This document shows positions 16,406 through 25,560 of a stretch of DNA of 40,742 nt, in pieces. The DNA lies in the IMG/VR virus record IMGVR_UViG_3300034072_000939, positions 1-40,742 of that record; one strand, given 5' to 3'. The translations under genes and the position numbers were made by a program. This stretch comes from a virus. Every line of letters starts with the position of its first letter. The first letter of the stretch is position 1. Under the pieces are notes generated by a model that had not been told where the DNA came from, searched no databases, and saw only the letters and a program-made list of their open reading frames with translations.

Positions 16406-16903
16406 ATGAAGCCTTCCTACGATGACAAGCTCGATGAGCTTGAGCAGCTCCGCTATGAGCGCGAGTTGAAGTCCAAGCCTGCCAAGGCTACCAAGCGCGC
16501 CCTGGTTCCTCCGGTGGCTACTTTCAAGGTTGAGTACGTCGACCCTGAAGGCGAAGAGTACGAGGCGTCGCTCGATGTGCGAATCTTTACGCAAGACGAG
16601 CTTATGCGCGTGACGCAGCTGTCCGCGATGTTCGCTGGCGTCGACTTCGATTATCTCCCCGAGTACGGCAAGCGTATTTGCCTGGCTCGCGCCACGGTCC
16701 TTGTGATGTGGGGGAAAGAGGTACCCGAGTGGCTTAAGACCGCGTTCGAACTTGACGAAACTATTTCGTTGCAAGTTTACGAAGCGGTTACCAGCCACCG
16801 GGCTGCCTGGTTTCGCGGAGACTATCGAACGGGTGGCGAAGATAAGAAGCCGGGGGGAATGGTACTTACTCAAATCAAGCCTCCCCCCGTTACCGGCCAG
16901 TAA
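16406..16903 (+). CDS. Tail assembly chaperone, short form (gpG-like)
   Basis: A 165-residue protein between the tube and the tape measure gene, the fixed place of the tail assembly chaperone pair (gpG and gpGT in lambda, E and E+E' in P2). It is acidic, with a charged N-terminal helix, a mixed beta part (TFKVEYVDPEGEEYEASLDV) and a helical C-terminal half (LARATVLVMWGKEVPEWLKT), ending in a basic, Pro-rich tail (QIKPPPVTGQ). These proteins coat the tape measure during tail assembly. Its 3' end overlaps a second frame that lacks a good start of its own, so a frameshifted longer product is expected. Confidence 0.72.
   Translation: MKPSYDDKLDELEQLRYERELKSKPAKATKRALVPPVATFKVEYVDPEGEEYEASLDVRIFTQDELMRVTQLSAMFAGVDFDYLPEYGKRICLARATVLVMWGKEVPEWLKTAFELDETISLQVYEAVTSHRAAWFRGDYRTGGEDKKPGGMVLTQIKPPPVTGQ
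16851..16890 (+). promoter_or_regulatory. Probable programmed frameshift site (+1 or -2)
   Basis: Near the end of the short chaperone frame lie a run of six G (16852-16857) and a run of six C (16883-16888, read CCC CCC GTT). The downstream chaperone frame is reached by +1 (equivalently -2). A Pro-tRNA on CCC can re-pair perfectly one base ahead. The two runs can pair with each other (CGGGGGGA with TCCCCCCG, 8 bp, 23-base loop). Lambda and P2 shift by -1 in this gene; Mu shifts by -2. Which run is used cannot be told from sequence alone. Confidence 0.55.
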
Positions 16904-17123
16904 ATACTCCCCTACGCAACTCTGCGTCGCGGAGGAGGAGTATTTTGAGCATGCGCTGATGCGGTGCGATGACGATATCTGGAATCAAATCTACGGCAGG
17001 TGGCTCGATGCCAAGGCCGCAGAGACCCCTGATAAGCAGGAAGGCCCCATAACTACAGGGGACTACCAGATCGATCAGCTAGAAGCGCAGTTCTACAAAA
17101 AGTATGTTTTAAAGGAGACGTGA
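16884..17123 (+). CDS. Tail assembly chaperone, frameshift extension (gpT-like part)
   Basis: About 78 codons in the frame +1 to the short chaperone. They contain YSPTQLCVAEEEYFEHALM and DIWNQIYGRWLDAKA and end QFYKKYVLKET just before the tape measure start. The frame is open back to 16752 but overlaps the short form with no convincing start. The only ATG in frame (16959) is 19 bases from the nearest purine-rich stretch, which itself encodes EEE. Translation by frameshift from the upstream frame would give a chaperone of about 238 residues, as in gpGT. The T part normally recruits tube subunits. Confidence 0.65.
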   Translation, partial: PPLPASKYSPTQLCVAEEEYFEHALMRCDDDIWNQIYGRWLDAKAAETPDKQEGPITTGDYQIDQLEAQFYKKYVLKET

Positions 17124-17124
17124 A

Positions 17125-20100
17125 GTGGCGAGTTCGAATCAACACACACTCGATATCCTTTTAAACATCAGAGAGCACATAACCCAGACTCGCCAAGCCA
17201 CGCAAGCTAGCCTAGAGCGCTTGGGCGTTGACCCTGACACGGCCAGAGCCCAAGCGCATCAGGCGATAGAGCAGCTGGCCCCCAAGTATCTGGCGCCCCT
17301 CTATAATAAAGAGGGTGTGTTTCAGCCGCCGGCGAAGTCCTCCCCCCAGTACTGGGCCGCAATGGCCGGCATCAATTCGATGCGGTACGTGGCCCCCTTC
17401 ATGGCGGGCCGAGCCGGCGTCATCCGTAACATCGCGCAAGCTGGGTTTGAGTCCGGTGTCATCGACCCGGCGACGATGCAGGACCTTTCTGCTGCTCAGA
17501 TACAGCTAGCCCACGCGCGCCGTGACGTCTTTATTCGCGCAGCCACGACGGGCCAGGTCGCTGAAGCTGAAATTAAGACGGCGGGTGGCAAGGGCACGCT
17601 AGCTAAGGTCAAAGCCCTTCCGGTTTCTCAGCTCAAGGCGCGTCTAAAATCACTCAGAGAAGCTGACCTCGGCTACAGACCGGGGTATTTCGATCCTACG
17701 GCTACTAGGCTTGAAGATCTATTTGATCTGTCTAGCAATGAGGCGCTAGGGGGAGAAATACAGGGTATTGCCCTGCAGCAGGCCAACGATCTGTTCAATG
17801 ACTTTTCGGCGAAGTACAACTCTGAGCGCGCCACAATTGCTTCTGGAGAGCGCGACGTAAGGCGCCGTAGGCGTGAGCAGTCGCCTGAGCTGGCTCAGAT
17901 GAAGCGGGGGGCGCGCTCAGAGCGTGTACTGCAGGCCATTTCACGCAGCCCGCGTCTGGCCGCGATGTTTGAAGAAGGCCTGATGAGAACTCAGGACCTC
18001 TTCAGGCGGATTCAGGACCCGGACCTAGATCCCGTCGCCAGGGCTCGCTACGAGACAGAATACGACATTGAGATGTCGGGCCTGCGAGCTGGATTTAAGG
18101 AGTACAAGCCCGCGACAGAGCGCGAGATTAGAAAGGCTCGCGAGGCAATCGCCAAGCGTGAGACAGTGTCGGCGGCGAAACTCAAAGAGGCCATGCTCGG
18201 CCCGGTCGACGTCACCGCGCCCGGCAAGCGCGCCGCCCCCACAATGACTGAAGAGCAGCGCGCTCGACTTGCACAGGCGGACCGGGATATCGCTCGTGGC
18301 AAGGAGATGCTGTCGGCCACGGACATCCTTAAGCCTGAGCTTCAAGAAGCCCTCGACCTCGTTGCGAAGGGCAACGAGGCGCGGGCGCAGGTCACCAGAG
18401 AGCTGGTGAACAACACCAAGGCCACAAAGGACGCCACCAAACAGCAGGCCGATTTTACTTCAAGAGAAGCACTCGGTCTTACTTATCTTGTTCGAGGTCT
18501 CGGCGGCCGTGCTGCTGGATTTTTTGGCGGCATGGCGGGAGTGTCTGGTGCAGAGCTTCCTAGTTACGTAGCGACTAGAGGTCTTATGGGGGGAGCAGGT
18601 GCTCTTCAAGACCTAGCTACAAATAACTTTATACAAAAGGGTACGCTTGGAGCCTTTGGCGGACTTATCGGAGCTACCATCCTCAGCGCTGCCACAAATG
18701 TATTTGGAAGCTTCGCAGAGCGCGGGGCTAAAATTAGGCAGGAGGTCGGTCAGCTTCGCACTGAGCGCCATCTGGAGCTTGCTCAGATTCTTAACCCTAG
18801 CCCTGTAGCAGCTGCTTTTAATACTGGATTTGAGACATTTAAAACTGGTCCAGTAGACCTTGATTACTTTTATGAAAAGTATGGCATAGAGGCTATCTCT
18901 GCGATAAGAGATGGTGCTAAAAGATACAATTCTGAAGTCGGAGAGATAAGCTCAAAAAATAGCGCCTTTGCGCTTACCACAAAGTACAAACCAGGCGTAT
19001 TAAACTTAACAACTGAGCAAGCGAAGTTCCTGACAGCGGGCGCTCGAATGGCTGTCATGAATAAAGAACGCGACTTTCTTGAAGGCGTTCTTAACACGGC
19101 CATGGATCGATTTGGCTACGGCGGCGCTGTCTCCGGCTCTGAGATGCTTAAGGCTGCAAGTGCTATCAGTGCCGAGGGCATTCCTATTCAGAGGCTAGCT
19201 CGGTCCTTATACGGAAAAGAGCTGTCTTTTGTCGGGCCTGGTGGCAGGTTCCAACCCTCTATGGGTACCGGCGGCTACGGAAACGTGCCTTATCAAGCAG
19301 GCGTTAGCGAGCTTGCTATCGGAGCCTACGCGACCGCCATCGCTAAGAGTAGCGGCCTCGGCATGAACGCCGTGCAATCCGCGATCGCCATGCAGGGAAT
19401 GGGGCTGTCTAATATCGGCCTCGGCGTAAACAAGCTCACCGGAGGAGTCAGCTCCACGGCGCTCAGCAACTTTGCGGCGGCGATACGCGGCGGATTGCCT
19501 GTTTCAGCAGCGTCCCAGGTCATGGGCACAGCCCTCGCCATGAATCGAGAGGGAATGTTTACGGACCTCACGAGCCTCGCAGCACATACTCGAGGATTGA
19601 GTGAGGCGGGTATTACGCCTGGTGTCATCGGCATGGCTAAGTCTAACATGATGCAGCTAAGCCGGGGGGCTTATCAGACACTGTCAGCCCCCTACCGGTC
19701 GCTTACCAACTCTATGGCTTTCTTGTACGCCTTAGAGAGATCGGGAGGTGATCCTGGTAAAGCCATGGAAATGGCTAGAACCATGGACACAAGCTCCCCC
19801 GAGTTCATCGAGTTCACTCGGTCTCGTCTTGGTCCAGAGCTGGCGGGATACGGTATCCAAGCCACAGGTAACTTGGCCCGGTCTGATGTAGGTAAGTTCA
19901 TGGCCGCGAGACCTAAAGAGATGACCTTCATGGAAGGCATTGAAAATGAGCTGTACAAGCTCTTTCCGTTCCTTTCGACCACTAAGCCAGGCGAAATTGC
20001 TAATAGGCTGGACATCGAGAGATCCAAGGCAGACAAGTCGGTTTCGGAGGAAGAGCGTGCTGCTTCTAGACAAGCCTCCTTGGACGACATTGCAGTTAAG

Positions 20101-20145
20101 CTGGACCGAATTGCAAATTCGCTAGGCGCGCTTGTTGGTTTCTGA
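17125..20145 (+). CDS. Tail tape measure protein
   Basis: A 1006-residue protein, right after the chaperone pair. It starts at a GTG 7 bases after AAAGGAG. It sets tail length and later leaves through the tube. The first 440 residues are helical and charged, with many Arg/Ala/Glu coiled-coil stretches (REIRKAREAIAKRETVSAAK). Residues about 445-532 are Gly/Ala-rich and hydrophobic (GGRAAGFFGGMAGVSG and GTLGAFGGLIGATILSAA), the membrane-active segment common in tape measures. The C-terminal half is Gly/Ala-rich and again helical. No lytic transglycosylase or peptidase motif was seen. The region around 18470-19250 is more AT-rich than its flanks. Confidence 0.82.
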   Translation: MASSNQHTLDILLNIREHITQTRQATQASLERLGVDPDTARAQAHQAIEQLAPKYLAPLYNKEGVFQPPAKSSPQYWAAMAGINSMRYVAPFMAGRAGVIRNIAQAGFESGVIDPATMQDLSAAQIQLAHARRDVFIRAATTGQVAEAEIKTAGGKGTLAKVKALPVSQLKARLKSLREADLGYRPGYFDPTATRLEDLFDLSSNEALGGEIQGIALQQANDLFNDFSAKYNSERATIASGERDVRRRRREQSPELAQMKRGARSERVLQAISRSPRLAAMFEEGLMRTQDLFRRIQDPDLDPVARARYETEYDIEMSGLRAGFKEYKPATEREIRKAREAIAKRETVSAAKLKEAMLGPVDVTAPGKRAAPTMTEEQRARLAQADRDIARGKEMLSATDILKPELQEALDLVAKGNEARAQVTRELVNNTKATKDATKQQADFTSREALGLTYLVRGLGGRAAGFFGGMAGVSGAELPSYVATRGLMGGAGALQDLATNNFIQKGTLGAFGGLIGATILSAATNVFGSFAERGAKIRQEVGQLRTERHLELAQILNPSPVAAAFNTGFETFKTGPVDLDYFYEKYGIEAISAIRDGAKRYNSEVGEISSKNSAFALTTKYKPGVLNLTTEQAKFLTAGARMAVMNKERDFLEGVLNTAMDRFGYGGAVSGSEMLKAASAISAEGIPIQRLARSLYGKELSFVGPGGRFQPSMGTGGYGNVPYQAGVSELAIGAYATAIAKSSGLGMNAVQSAIAMQGMGLSNIGLGVNKLTGGVSSTALSNFAAAIRGGLPVSAASQVMGTALAMNREGMFTDLTSLAAHTRGLSEAGITPGVIGMAKSNMMQLSRGAYQTLSAPYRSLTNSMAFLYALERSGGDPGKAMEMARTMDTSSPEFIEFTRSRLGPELAGYGIQATGNLARSDVGKFMAARPKEMTFMEGIENELYKLFPFLSTTKPGEIANRLDIERSKADKSVSEEERAASRQASLDDIAVKLDRIANSLGALVGF

Positions 20146-20167
20146 CAGCCTTCCAAGGAGTCCGTAG

Positions 20168-22903
20168 ATGCGTCCAATGCCTAACCTTCCAAGAATAACT
20201 GTTAAAGTGCTTAGGCATGGTCGTACGGAAGTAGACGACCTCACTGACGATGTCCTAAAGGTCGAGTGGTTTCAATCCATCTCGGCCCCCTGGCAGTCTC
20301 TCACCGTTACTTGGAAGGCTACGGTGGGAGACTCCTTTACACGTGTCATGGAGGGTGACTGGATCGATTTTCGAATCACGTCAGCCTCGGCACAGAACAC
20401 CGGCGTGCTCAGCGCCGGCCTTCTTCATGTTGACTCCACCAGCGGCGGCATCGGCGTGTCGCCGATCGGTGGAGTCTCTACACAGCCGTGTGTCTTCAAG
20501 GCCACCAGCTGGTGGAACTTCCTGTCGACCGTCAACATCTACTCTGTCCTCGGGTGGACAGAGGACGTGGGTACGGTCTTCTCGATGCCCACATGGTCAA
20601 AGCTCATCAGCACCGTCGTCACCGAATACACGGCCGGTGCGCTCGGTAAGGCGTTCACGGACTTATTTAAACAGATCGTCAGTAAGATCAAGCTGCCGTT
20701 AAATGGAACTTTTAACGGGCAAGCCATTTCGAACATCTTAGCTGATCGGATATGGGTCGTTACCGACGATGCGCTTTTTAATGCTGCCTGGAAATATCGG
20801 CCTGTAGAGTCGATTGACATCGGTGGAGGTTCCCCAACACGGATTCAATCCGCTATGGGTGCTTACGAGAACTCAGTCGTTGATTTTTTCACAGGTACTT
20901 TTGTACCTGAGCCGATGTTGATTGAGTTGTTTCCGTCTTTTGAGCCCTTGGCACCACAGACAGCACCAGGTGCTAGCGGTGTTCAAGGGTCTCAAAGTAG
21001 CTCACAAAATTGGGGAGTTACCAACGAATATTTCGGAGGTCATCACACGCTGATCCTCAGGATGAAGCCGTTCCGGGATAAGCCTCTCAGGGAAGCGGCT
21101 GTAGCCCACGTCGCTTACAAGCACGATGAGGTGGAGAGAGCGTATCAGTGGGAGCTGAGCCAGCTAGCAGCTGATGGCAACAGCAACCCCGACGAGGCCA
21201 CCAAGGCGGCGGCTAATGTAAGAGCCCAAGAAGCCGCCGCACGCATCGATTACCTGAAGACCGCCGCTAACGCCAAGGCCACTGAGCTTCTTGACAATGC
21301 GTTTGAGCAGGTCACCTGGGACTACACCACACTGACCAATATCGACACCAGCTTGGTCCGCTCGATGACCTGGTCTCGGGACGACCGGAACCGAATCAAT
21401 TGCAGCTCAATCAAGCTCTCTTTCGATGAGAAGTCCGGCATCGAGGGTGTGCTTGGCGCGGGGTTGCCGATCACCTATGACGAGGAGATCGCTCGCCACG
21501 GCCTTCGTCTCTCTAAGCCTACATGGACGTACAACCTCAACATCTCTAAGAAGCTACGCGAGCGCGCGCTTGAGAACAAAAAGCGCGCCGCAGAAGGGCA
21601 GAAACCGCTTCCGATTGATCCGGCTACGAGTGCTGAGGGCGGTGACTGGGTCACCTTCATGCGCACCATCTGTGCGCAGTTCATGCAGTTCTACAAAAAC
21701 AATCACATGTACCTGAAGGGTACGATCAGTCTGAACCTGACCGAGGCGATCACCAACGAAGGCATTTCTCCCGTCGTCGATAAGGTCCTCATGCTTAGGC
21801 ACGGGGAGGGCTTTGCGATGTCCTTGGACCGCAAGCTCGATGTCATCTACGGGTACTGCGAAACGATCGGTCACACGTTCTCGATTCGCGATGGTGGTAT
21901 CGAAGCGGCCTCCACCACGATTGAGTACAGCCGAGGGCACGTAGGTGTCTCTGCGGATGCACTCTCCCGAGACACCCTCGTTCCCCTCAGAGAGCCGGTC
22001 GCTCCGAAGCCGAGGACCCAGAACGCTCGAGGATCCAAGTTCGATGGTAAGCAGACTCCTGTCTCGACTGGCAGTATTTTGATTGCTGGTAACGACTACG
22101 GCTACACTGCTTCACCACCGGGCGGGGCATTCAGGTACCTGATAAATTACGACGAAGTTGGAACTTCTGGCTACTACAACAGAAAGTCTAGCGATTTCAA
22201 CGCCGCCATCATTCATTATGACGCGGGCAGCGTGTATTCGACGGCTGTTTCACTTAAAGATTTCTTTCAAAAATCCATAGACGACTTGAAGCCTAAAGAC
22301 GGCACCAGCTACGTCTCGTCACACTTCGGTATCGATCCTAACGGAGCCATTTACCAGTACGCCGACTTGGATAAAGTCGTATACCATGGCGGTGTACCTG
22401 GTTATCCTACTAACGCAGTGTCCGTTGGTATCGATCTTATCTGCCCAGAAATAAAGTTTGTAGATACACCTGAAAAGGTAGCTAAGGCCAAAGAGCGAGG
22501 CTGGGTACTTGTTGAGAATCCAGTGAACACAGTAGGTGGTGTTGCTTCTACTGGGTTTAAAGTTTGGAAGTGGTCAGGATCAAAGTACGTGAACGAGACC
22601 ACTAAGTCCGCTCTGTGGGTACCGAGCCAAGTCCAGCTGAATGCGCTAGCTATTCTACTAGGGTCTCTTAACAGGCACGTGGGGTTCCCTCTCATAGCGA
22701 CCAAGGTCGACGGCTACGATACCCGGTACAACATGATTGTGCTTAAAGACAGTGAGATGAAAGAGATCTTTAAAGAGAAAGGTGCCAGCGGTAAGTTGGG
22801 TAAAGGTGGCGTGTATCATCACAGGCAGATATACTCCAACAGGTACGACGCTCTCGGCACTGACCTGTATGACGTCGTTAACCGCGCTAAGAACTACAAG
22901 TAA
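20168..22903 (+). CDS. Baseplate hub protein fused to an amidase_2 (PGRP-type) domain
   Basis: A 911-residue protein downstream of the tape measure. ATG 20168 follows AAGGAG. The first about 640 residues read as a hub of the gpD/gp27 type (VLKVEWFQSISAPWQSLTV, TSWWNFLSTVNIYSVLGW, SLVRSMTWSRDDRNRINC). Residues about 655-911 form an N-acetylmuramoyl-L-alanine amidase domain: AAIIHYDAGS (H683), SSHFGIDPNGAIYQYAD, VVYHGG (H740), NAVSVGIDL, then GVYHHRQIYSNRYDALGTD. Zinc ligands are probably H683, H884 or H885, and D894, by analogy with AmpD and T7 lysozyme. It would cut the murein peptide stem at the tail tip during entry. The usual tail lysozymes are separate or differently placed. Confidence 0.78.
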   Translation: MRPMPNLPRITVKVLRHGRTEVDDLTDDVLKVEWFQSISAPWQSLTVTWKATVGDSFTRVMEGDWIDFRITSASAQNTGVLSAGLLHVDSTSGGIGVSPIGGVSTQPCVFKATSWWNFLSTVNIYSVLGWTEDVGTVFSMPTWSKLISTVVTEYTAGALGKAFTDLFKQIVSKIKLPLNGTFNGQAISNILADRIWVVTDDALFNAAWKYRPVESIDIGGGSPTRIQSAMGAYENSVVDFFTGTFVPEPMLIELFPSFEPLAPQTAPGASGVQGSQSSSQNWGVTNEYFGGHHTLILRMKPFRDKPLREAAVAHVAYKHDEVERAYQWELSQLAADGNSNPDEATKAAANVRAQEAAARIDYLKTAANAKATELLDNAFEQVTWDYTTLTNIDTSLVRSMTWSRDDRNRINCSSIKLSFDEKSGIEGVLGAGLPITYDEEIARHGLRLSKPTWTYNLNISKKLRERALENKKRAAEGQKPLPIDPATSAEGGDWVTFMRTICAQFMQFYKNNHMYLKGTISLNLTEAITNEGISPVVDKVLMLRHGEGFAMSLDRKLDVIYGYCETIGHTFSIRDGGIEAASTTIEYSRGHVGVSADALSRDTLVPLREPVAPKPRTQNARGSKFDGKQTPVSTGSILIAGNDYGYTASPPGGAFRYLINYDEVGTSGYYNRKSSDFNAAIIHYDAGSVYSTAVSLKDFFQKSIDDLKPKDGTSYVSSHFGIDPNGAIYQYADLDKVVYHGGVPGYPTNAVSVGIDLICPEIKFVDTPEKVAKAKERGWVLVENPVNTVGGVASTGFKVWKWSGSKYVNETTKSALWVPSQVQLNALAILLGSLNRHVGFPLIATKVDGYDTRYNMIVLKDSEMKEIFKEKGASGKLGKGGVYHHRQIYSNRYDALGTDLYDVVNRAKNYK

Positions 22904-22917
22904 CTGAGGGGATGGTA

Positions 22918-23742
22918 ATGGTCAGCAAGTTCAGACCTTCTCCCATTGGCCGCGTTCTCGGTGCCGGCGGCTGCGAGATCATGTACGCCATTCGAAGCTA
23001 CGCCAACGACAGCGGGGACCATCGCTGCGACGTGTTTAGTCCAGAGGGTGGTGTACTTCACTTCAACTGCCCAGTCTTCAACGGCAACACGAATCGAATC
23101 GGGGCTCCTTCTACACCTTGGAACGGTGAGGACCTGAACGACGGCACCTACCCCCTCGTGATCGCTCTGACCCGCAGCGGTGGTCGTGGTCCTGTGATCC
23201 TCGGTCGGATTGACAACCCAAGTATCTACTATGAGCCCACAGCCACCGGCCCCGGAACCCCGCCACCACCACCGACACCGCCACCAGATCCACCAAAGAC
23301 AGAAGCGAGTGGCAATCCGCCGTCCGTGACAATCAACGACGTCATCATTCAGAACGACAACACGAAGATCGTTATCAGAGACGAGACGGCCGGCAACGAC
23401 GCCGTCATTGTGTCCGCACGCAACATCGAGCTTATCGCTGACAGTGGTAGGGTGATGGTGCCTAAGGGTACAGACGCGAGCGATGGCCCGGTTCTCGCCA
23501 CTCCGTTTAAAGAGCGTGATGACACTATCATCGCGTACTGCGCTGCGATGACGGAATGGGCCAACTCACTCTATCAATGGGCGTCTCAGTTGTTCCTGGT
23601 CACGGGACCGGCTGGACCTACGGCTGCGATCCCCGTCAGCACGGTCGTTTCGTCACCGCCAGAGCCTCCTACGGAGCTGGACCCAACCACCGTCCGTAGC
23701 GCAGTGCTTCGCTTAGCATCTCACGTAGAGGCAGGGACATAA
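22918..23742 (+). CDS. Baseplate spike (gpV/gp45-like) with poly-Pro linker
   Basis: A 274-residue protein after the hub. An ATG at 22912 is open in frame, but GAGGGG (22906-22911) abuts it; ATG 22918, six bases after that site, is the better start. The N-terminal about 110 residues look like the OB-fold of spike proteins (DGTYPLVIALTRSGGRGPVI, then LGRIDNPSIYYEP). A proline-rich linker (GTPPPPPTPPPDPP) follows. The C-terminal part starts with a repetitive beta pattern (SVTINDVIIQNDNTKIVIRD, then NIELIADSGRVMV) like the spike helix and ends with a helical segment (AYCAAMTEWANSLYQW). The spike tip would pierce the outer membrane. No metal-binding HxH tip motif was found. Confidence 0.65.
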   Translation: MVSKFRPSPIGRVLGAGGCEIMYAIRSYANDSGDHRCDVFSPEGGVLHFNCPVFNGNTNRIGAPSTPWNGEDLNDGTYPLVIALTRSGGRGPVILGRIDNPSIYYEPTATGPGTPPPPPTPPPDPPKTEASGNPPSVTINDVIIQNDNTKIVIRDETAGNDAVIVSARNIELIADSGRVMVPKGTDASDGPVLATPFKERDDTIIAYCAAMTEWANSLYQWASQLFLVTGPAGPTAAIPVSTVVSSPPEPPTELDPTTVRSAVLRLASHVEAGT

Positions 23743-23763
23743 CCGTCCCGATGGAGGGTAGCT

Positions 23764-25551
23764 GTGGGCTTTTTTACAGATCCCGCGCGCAGGTCCGCCG
23801 TTCAGGCCGCATCTGCGAGTAAGTCGAGGCTTAAGACGAAAGCTACTGATGCGCCCACCGCACCATCTTCTATGGAAGATTGCTACGCGCTAGAGAACAG
23901 TGAGGATGAAGCTGCTTGCCTAAACAGGCAGTTTATCGAAACTAACAACACTACACGAGCAGACCGAGCTAGTTCACGACCTAGTGGAGCTAGTGGTTCA
24001 GAGGACAGTAAGACGCCTCCCCAAAAGGAGGGGTTTTATACAATCGGCAATCACCCTCACAACTACATACTGCAGTTGTTTAAAGAAGGTGGTGATAACC
24101 CCAACACAGTGCTGTCGCTCCCGTTCGTGACCTCTATCGAGATGGATCAGCCTAATGCGGTCACGAGAACGTGGACCCTGGGCGGCACTCCATACGAGGA
24201 GCACTCCGGGTTTAAGCAAAGGACTTTCAGAATAAGAGGGCGAAGCGGTTTCACTAACTCTCAGCTTCAGAGGTTCGCTAAACTTCGCAACCTCCTAGAA
24301 AGTTACGCGCACGCGGCGTCCAACACGATGAACGCCTTCTACCGCGCCAACGCAAAAAAGGTGACGAAGCTTGTGTTCAGAGCTTTGTGGGAGGGAGAAG
24401 CCTGGGAAACCACCGTCACGTCCTTCCGATACCAACGTGACTCCGGCTCGTCTCGTGTCAGCTATAGTTACGAACTGATGCTTGTAACTAATGGAGTCCC
24501 CAGCAGAGCCTGGAATCCTGACAACGCCTTTGCCTCTAGCAAAGGCGGCGAGGCTGTCGATCAAGATCATACCGATCCTGCGCACGATTGCTATTATTTC
24601 GCGACAAAAGGAGTTCTCGAAGCGCCGCCTGATTTGGAACGAAACATACCAAATCACGTGCTAAAAGTAATGAAGTACGTCAGGACGATACCCAATCCGA
24701 CCATCTACGACTGGTATTTTTGGTATCGTCTCTACTACCTATGCCTAGAGACGATGGAAGCGATAACGTCCTATCGGAAACGACTGACGTTCTCTCAGCT
24801 CGCTGCTTGGAAGGGCCTGCTCGACTCGTTTTTGAGGTGGGTGCTTGACCTCAGTATTCAGTGTGAGGTCTTCATCGGAAGCCTCAACCTCGGCGTGCCG
24901 ATCCTCCGTATCGGAGACGTGCCGCCTAATGCTGCCAATAGTACGGCGCCTAGGCCTTTGCCCAACAACGGTAATCCGGTCATCTCCATTGTCGTGACGC
25001 AGAGCCAGTCCAACGTCTTTGACATCGCCGCTCAATACCTCGGGGGACGGAACTACTGGGCTCGAATTGTCGAGCTGAACAGGATGCAGGACGCGCGCAC
25101 AAAGAACGACGGCACGCCGCTCGTACCCGGTGATCGCCTCCTCGTGCCGTCGATTAACGGTGTCAAGAATATCGACCCGGACACCTTCTATGGTCGGAAC
25201 CTTCTCTTCCGAGACGGTGACCTTGTCGCCGTCGGCGACGGCACCGACATCGCTACGGTTTCTGGTCTGGCCAATTTCTACCAGAACTTCAGGCATCGGA
25301 TGCTGACCGTCGTCGGCGAGAATCGAAGCTACCCTGACTTCGGACTGCCGAAGCTCGTCGGTGATAGTGAGGGCAGCGATCTTGCTGGCCAAGTGTACAG
25401 CAACATCCTAAACCAGACCCTGTCGGACCACCGTGTTTCTCGCGTGACTGAGATGAACATGACCACCGAGGCTGGCAACATCGACGTGAAGATGGCCATC
25501 ATCACGGCGCTGCAGGAGAAGACCAGAACCGGTGTCTCCTACCCCTTCTGA
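23764..25551 (+). CDS. Baseplate wedge fusion: gp53-like part, LysM-like domain and gp25-like domain
   Basis: A 595-residue protein starting at GTG 23764 (GGAGGG upstream). Residues 1-90 are a polar, disordered leader. Residues about 90-240 are a beta-rich domain (TIGNHPHNYILQLFKEGGDN, then YEEHSGFKQRTFRIRGRSGF) like the DNA-circularisation/gp53-type proteins of long tails. Residues about 403-455 look like LysM (SQSNVFDIAAQYLGGRNYWA, then VPGDRLLVPS). The C-terminus (about 465-595) is gp25/gpW-like, with LFRDGDLVAVGDGTDIATVS, then NLRHRM-type NFRHRMLTVVGE and a final beta pattern. In T4 and P2 these are separate proteins, so this is a fused wedge. Confidence 0.7.
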   Translation: MGFFTDPARRSAVQAASASKSRLKTKATDAPTAPSSMEDCYALENSEDEAACLNRQFIETNNTTRADRASSRPSGASGSEDSKTPPQKEGFYTIGNHPHNYILQLFKEGGDNPNTVLSLPFVTSIEMDQPNAVTRTWTLGGTPYEEHSGFKQRTFRIRGRSGFTNSQLQRFAKLRNLLESYAHAASNTMNAFYRANAKKVTKLVFRALWEGEAWETTVTSFRYQRDSGSSRVSYSYELMLVTNGVPSRAWNPDNAFASSKGGEAVDQDHTDPAHDCYYFATKGVLEAPPDLERNIPNHVLKVMKYVRTIPNPTIYDWYFWYRLYYLCLETMEAITSYRKRLTFSQLAAWKGLLDSFLRWVLDLSIQCEVFIGSLNLGVPILRIGDVPPNAANSTAPRPLPNNGNPVISIVVTQSQSNVFDIAAQYLGGRNYWARIVELNRMQDARTKNDGTPLVPGDRLLVPSINGVKNIDPDTFYGRNLLFRDGDLVAVGDGTDIATVSGLANFYQNFRHRMLTVVGENRSYPDFGLPKLVGDSEGSDLAGQVYSNILNQTLSDHRVSRVTEMNMTTEAGNIDVKMAIITALQEKTRTGVSYPF

Positions 25552-25560
25552 GAGGCGACG

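Noticed and set aside
16959-17123. Independent gene starting at ATG 16959
   Set aside because: No ribosome site at suitable distance; the frame is clearly coding upstream of this ATG, which fits a frameshift product better.
17302-17307. Perfect TATAAT as a promoter -10
   Set aside because: It lies inside the tape measure gene and has no -35-like sequence at proper distance.
24015-24040. CCTCC/GGAGG stem followed by TTTTATA
   Set aside because: Only 5 bp of perfect pairing, inside a coding sequence; easily chance.
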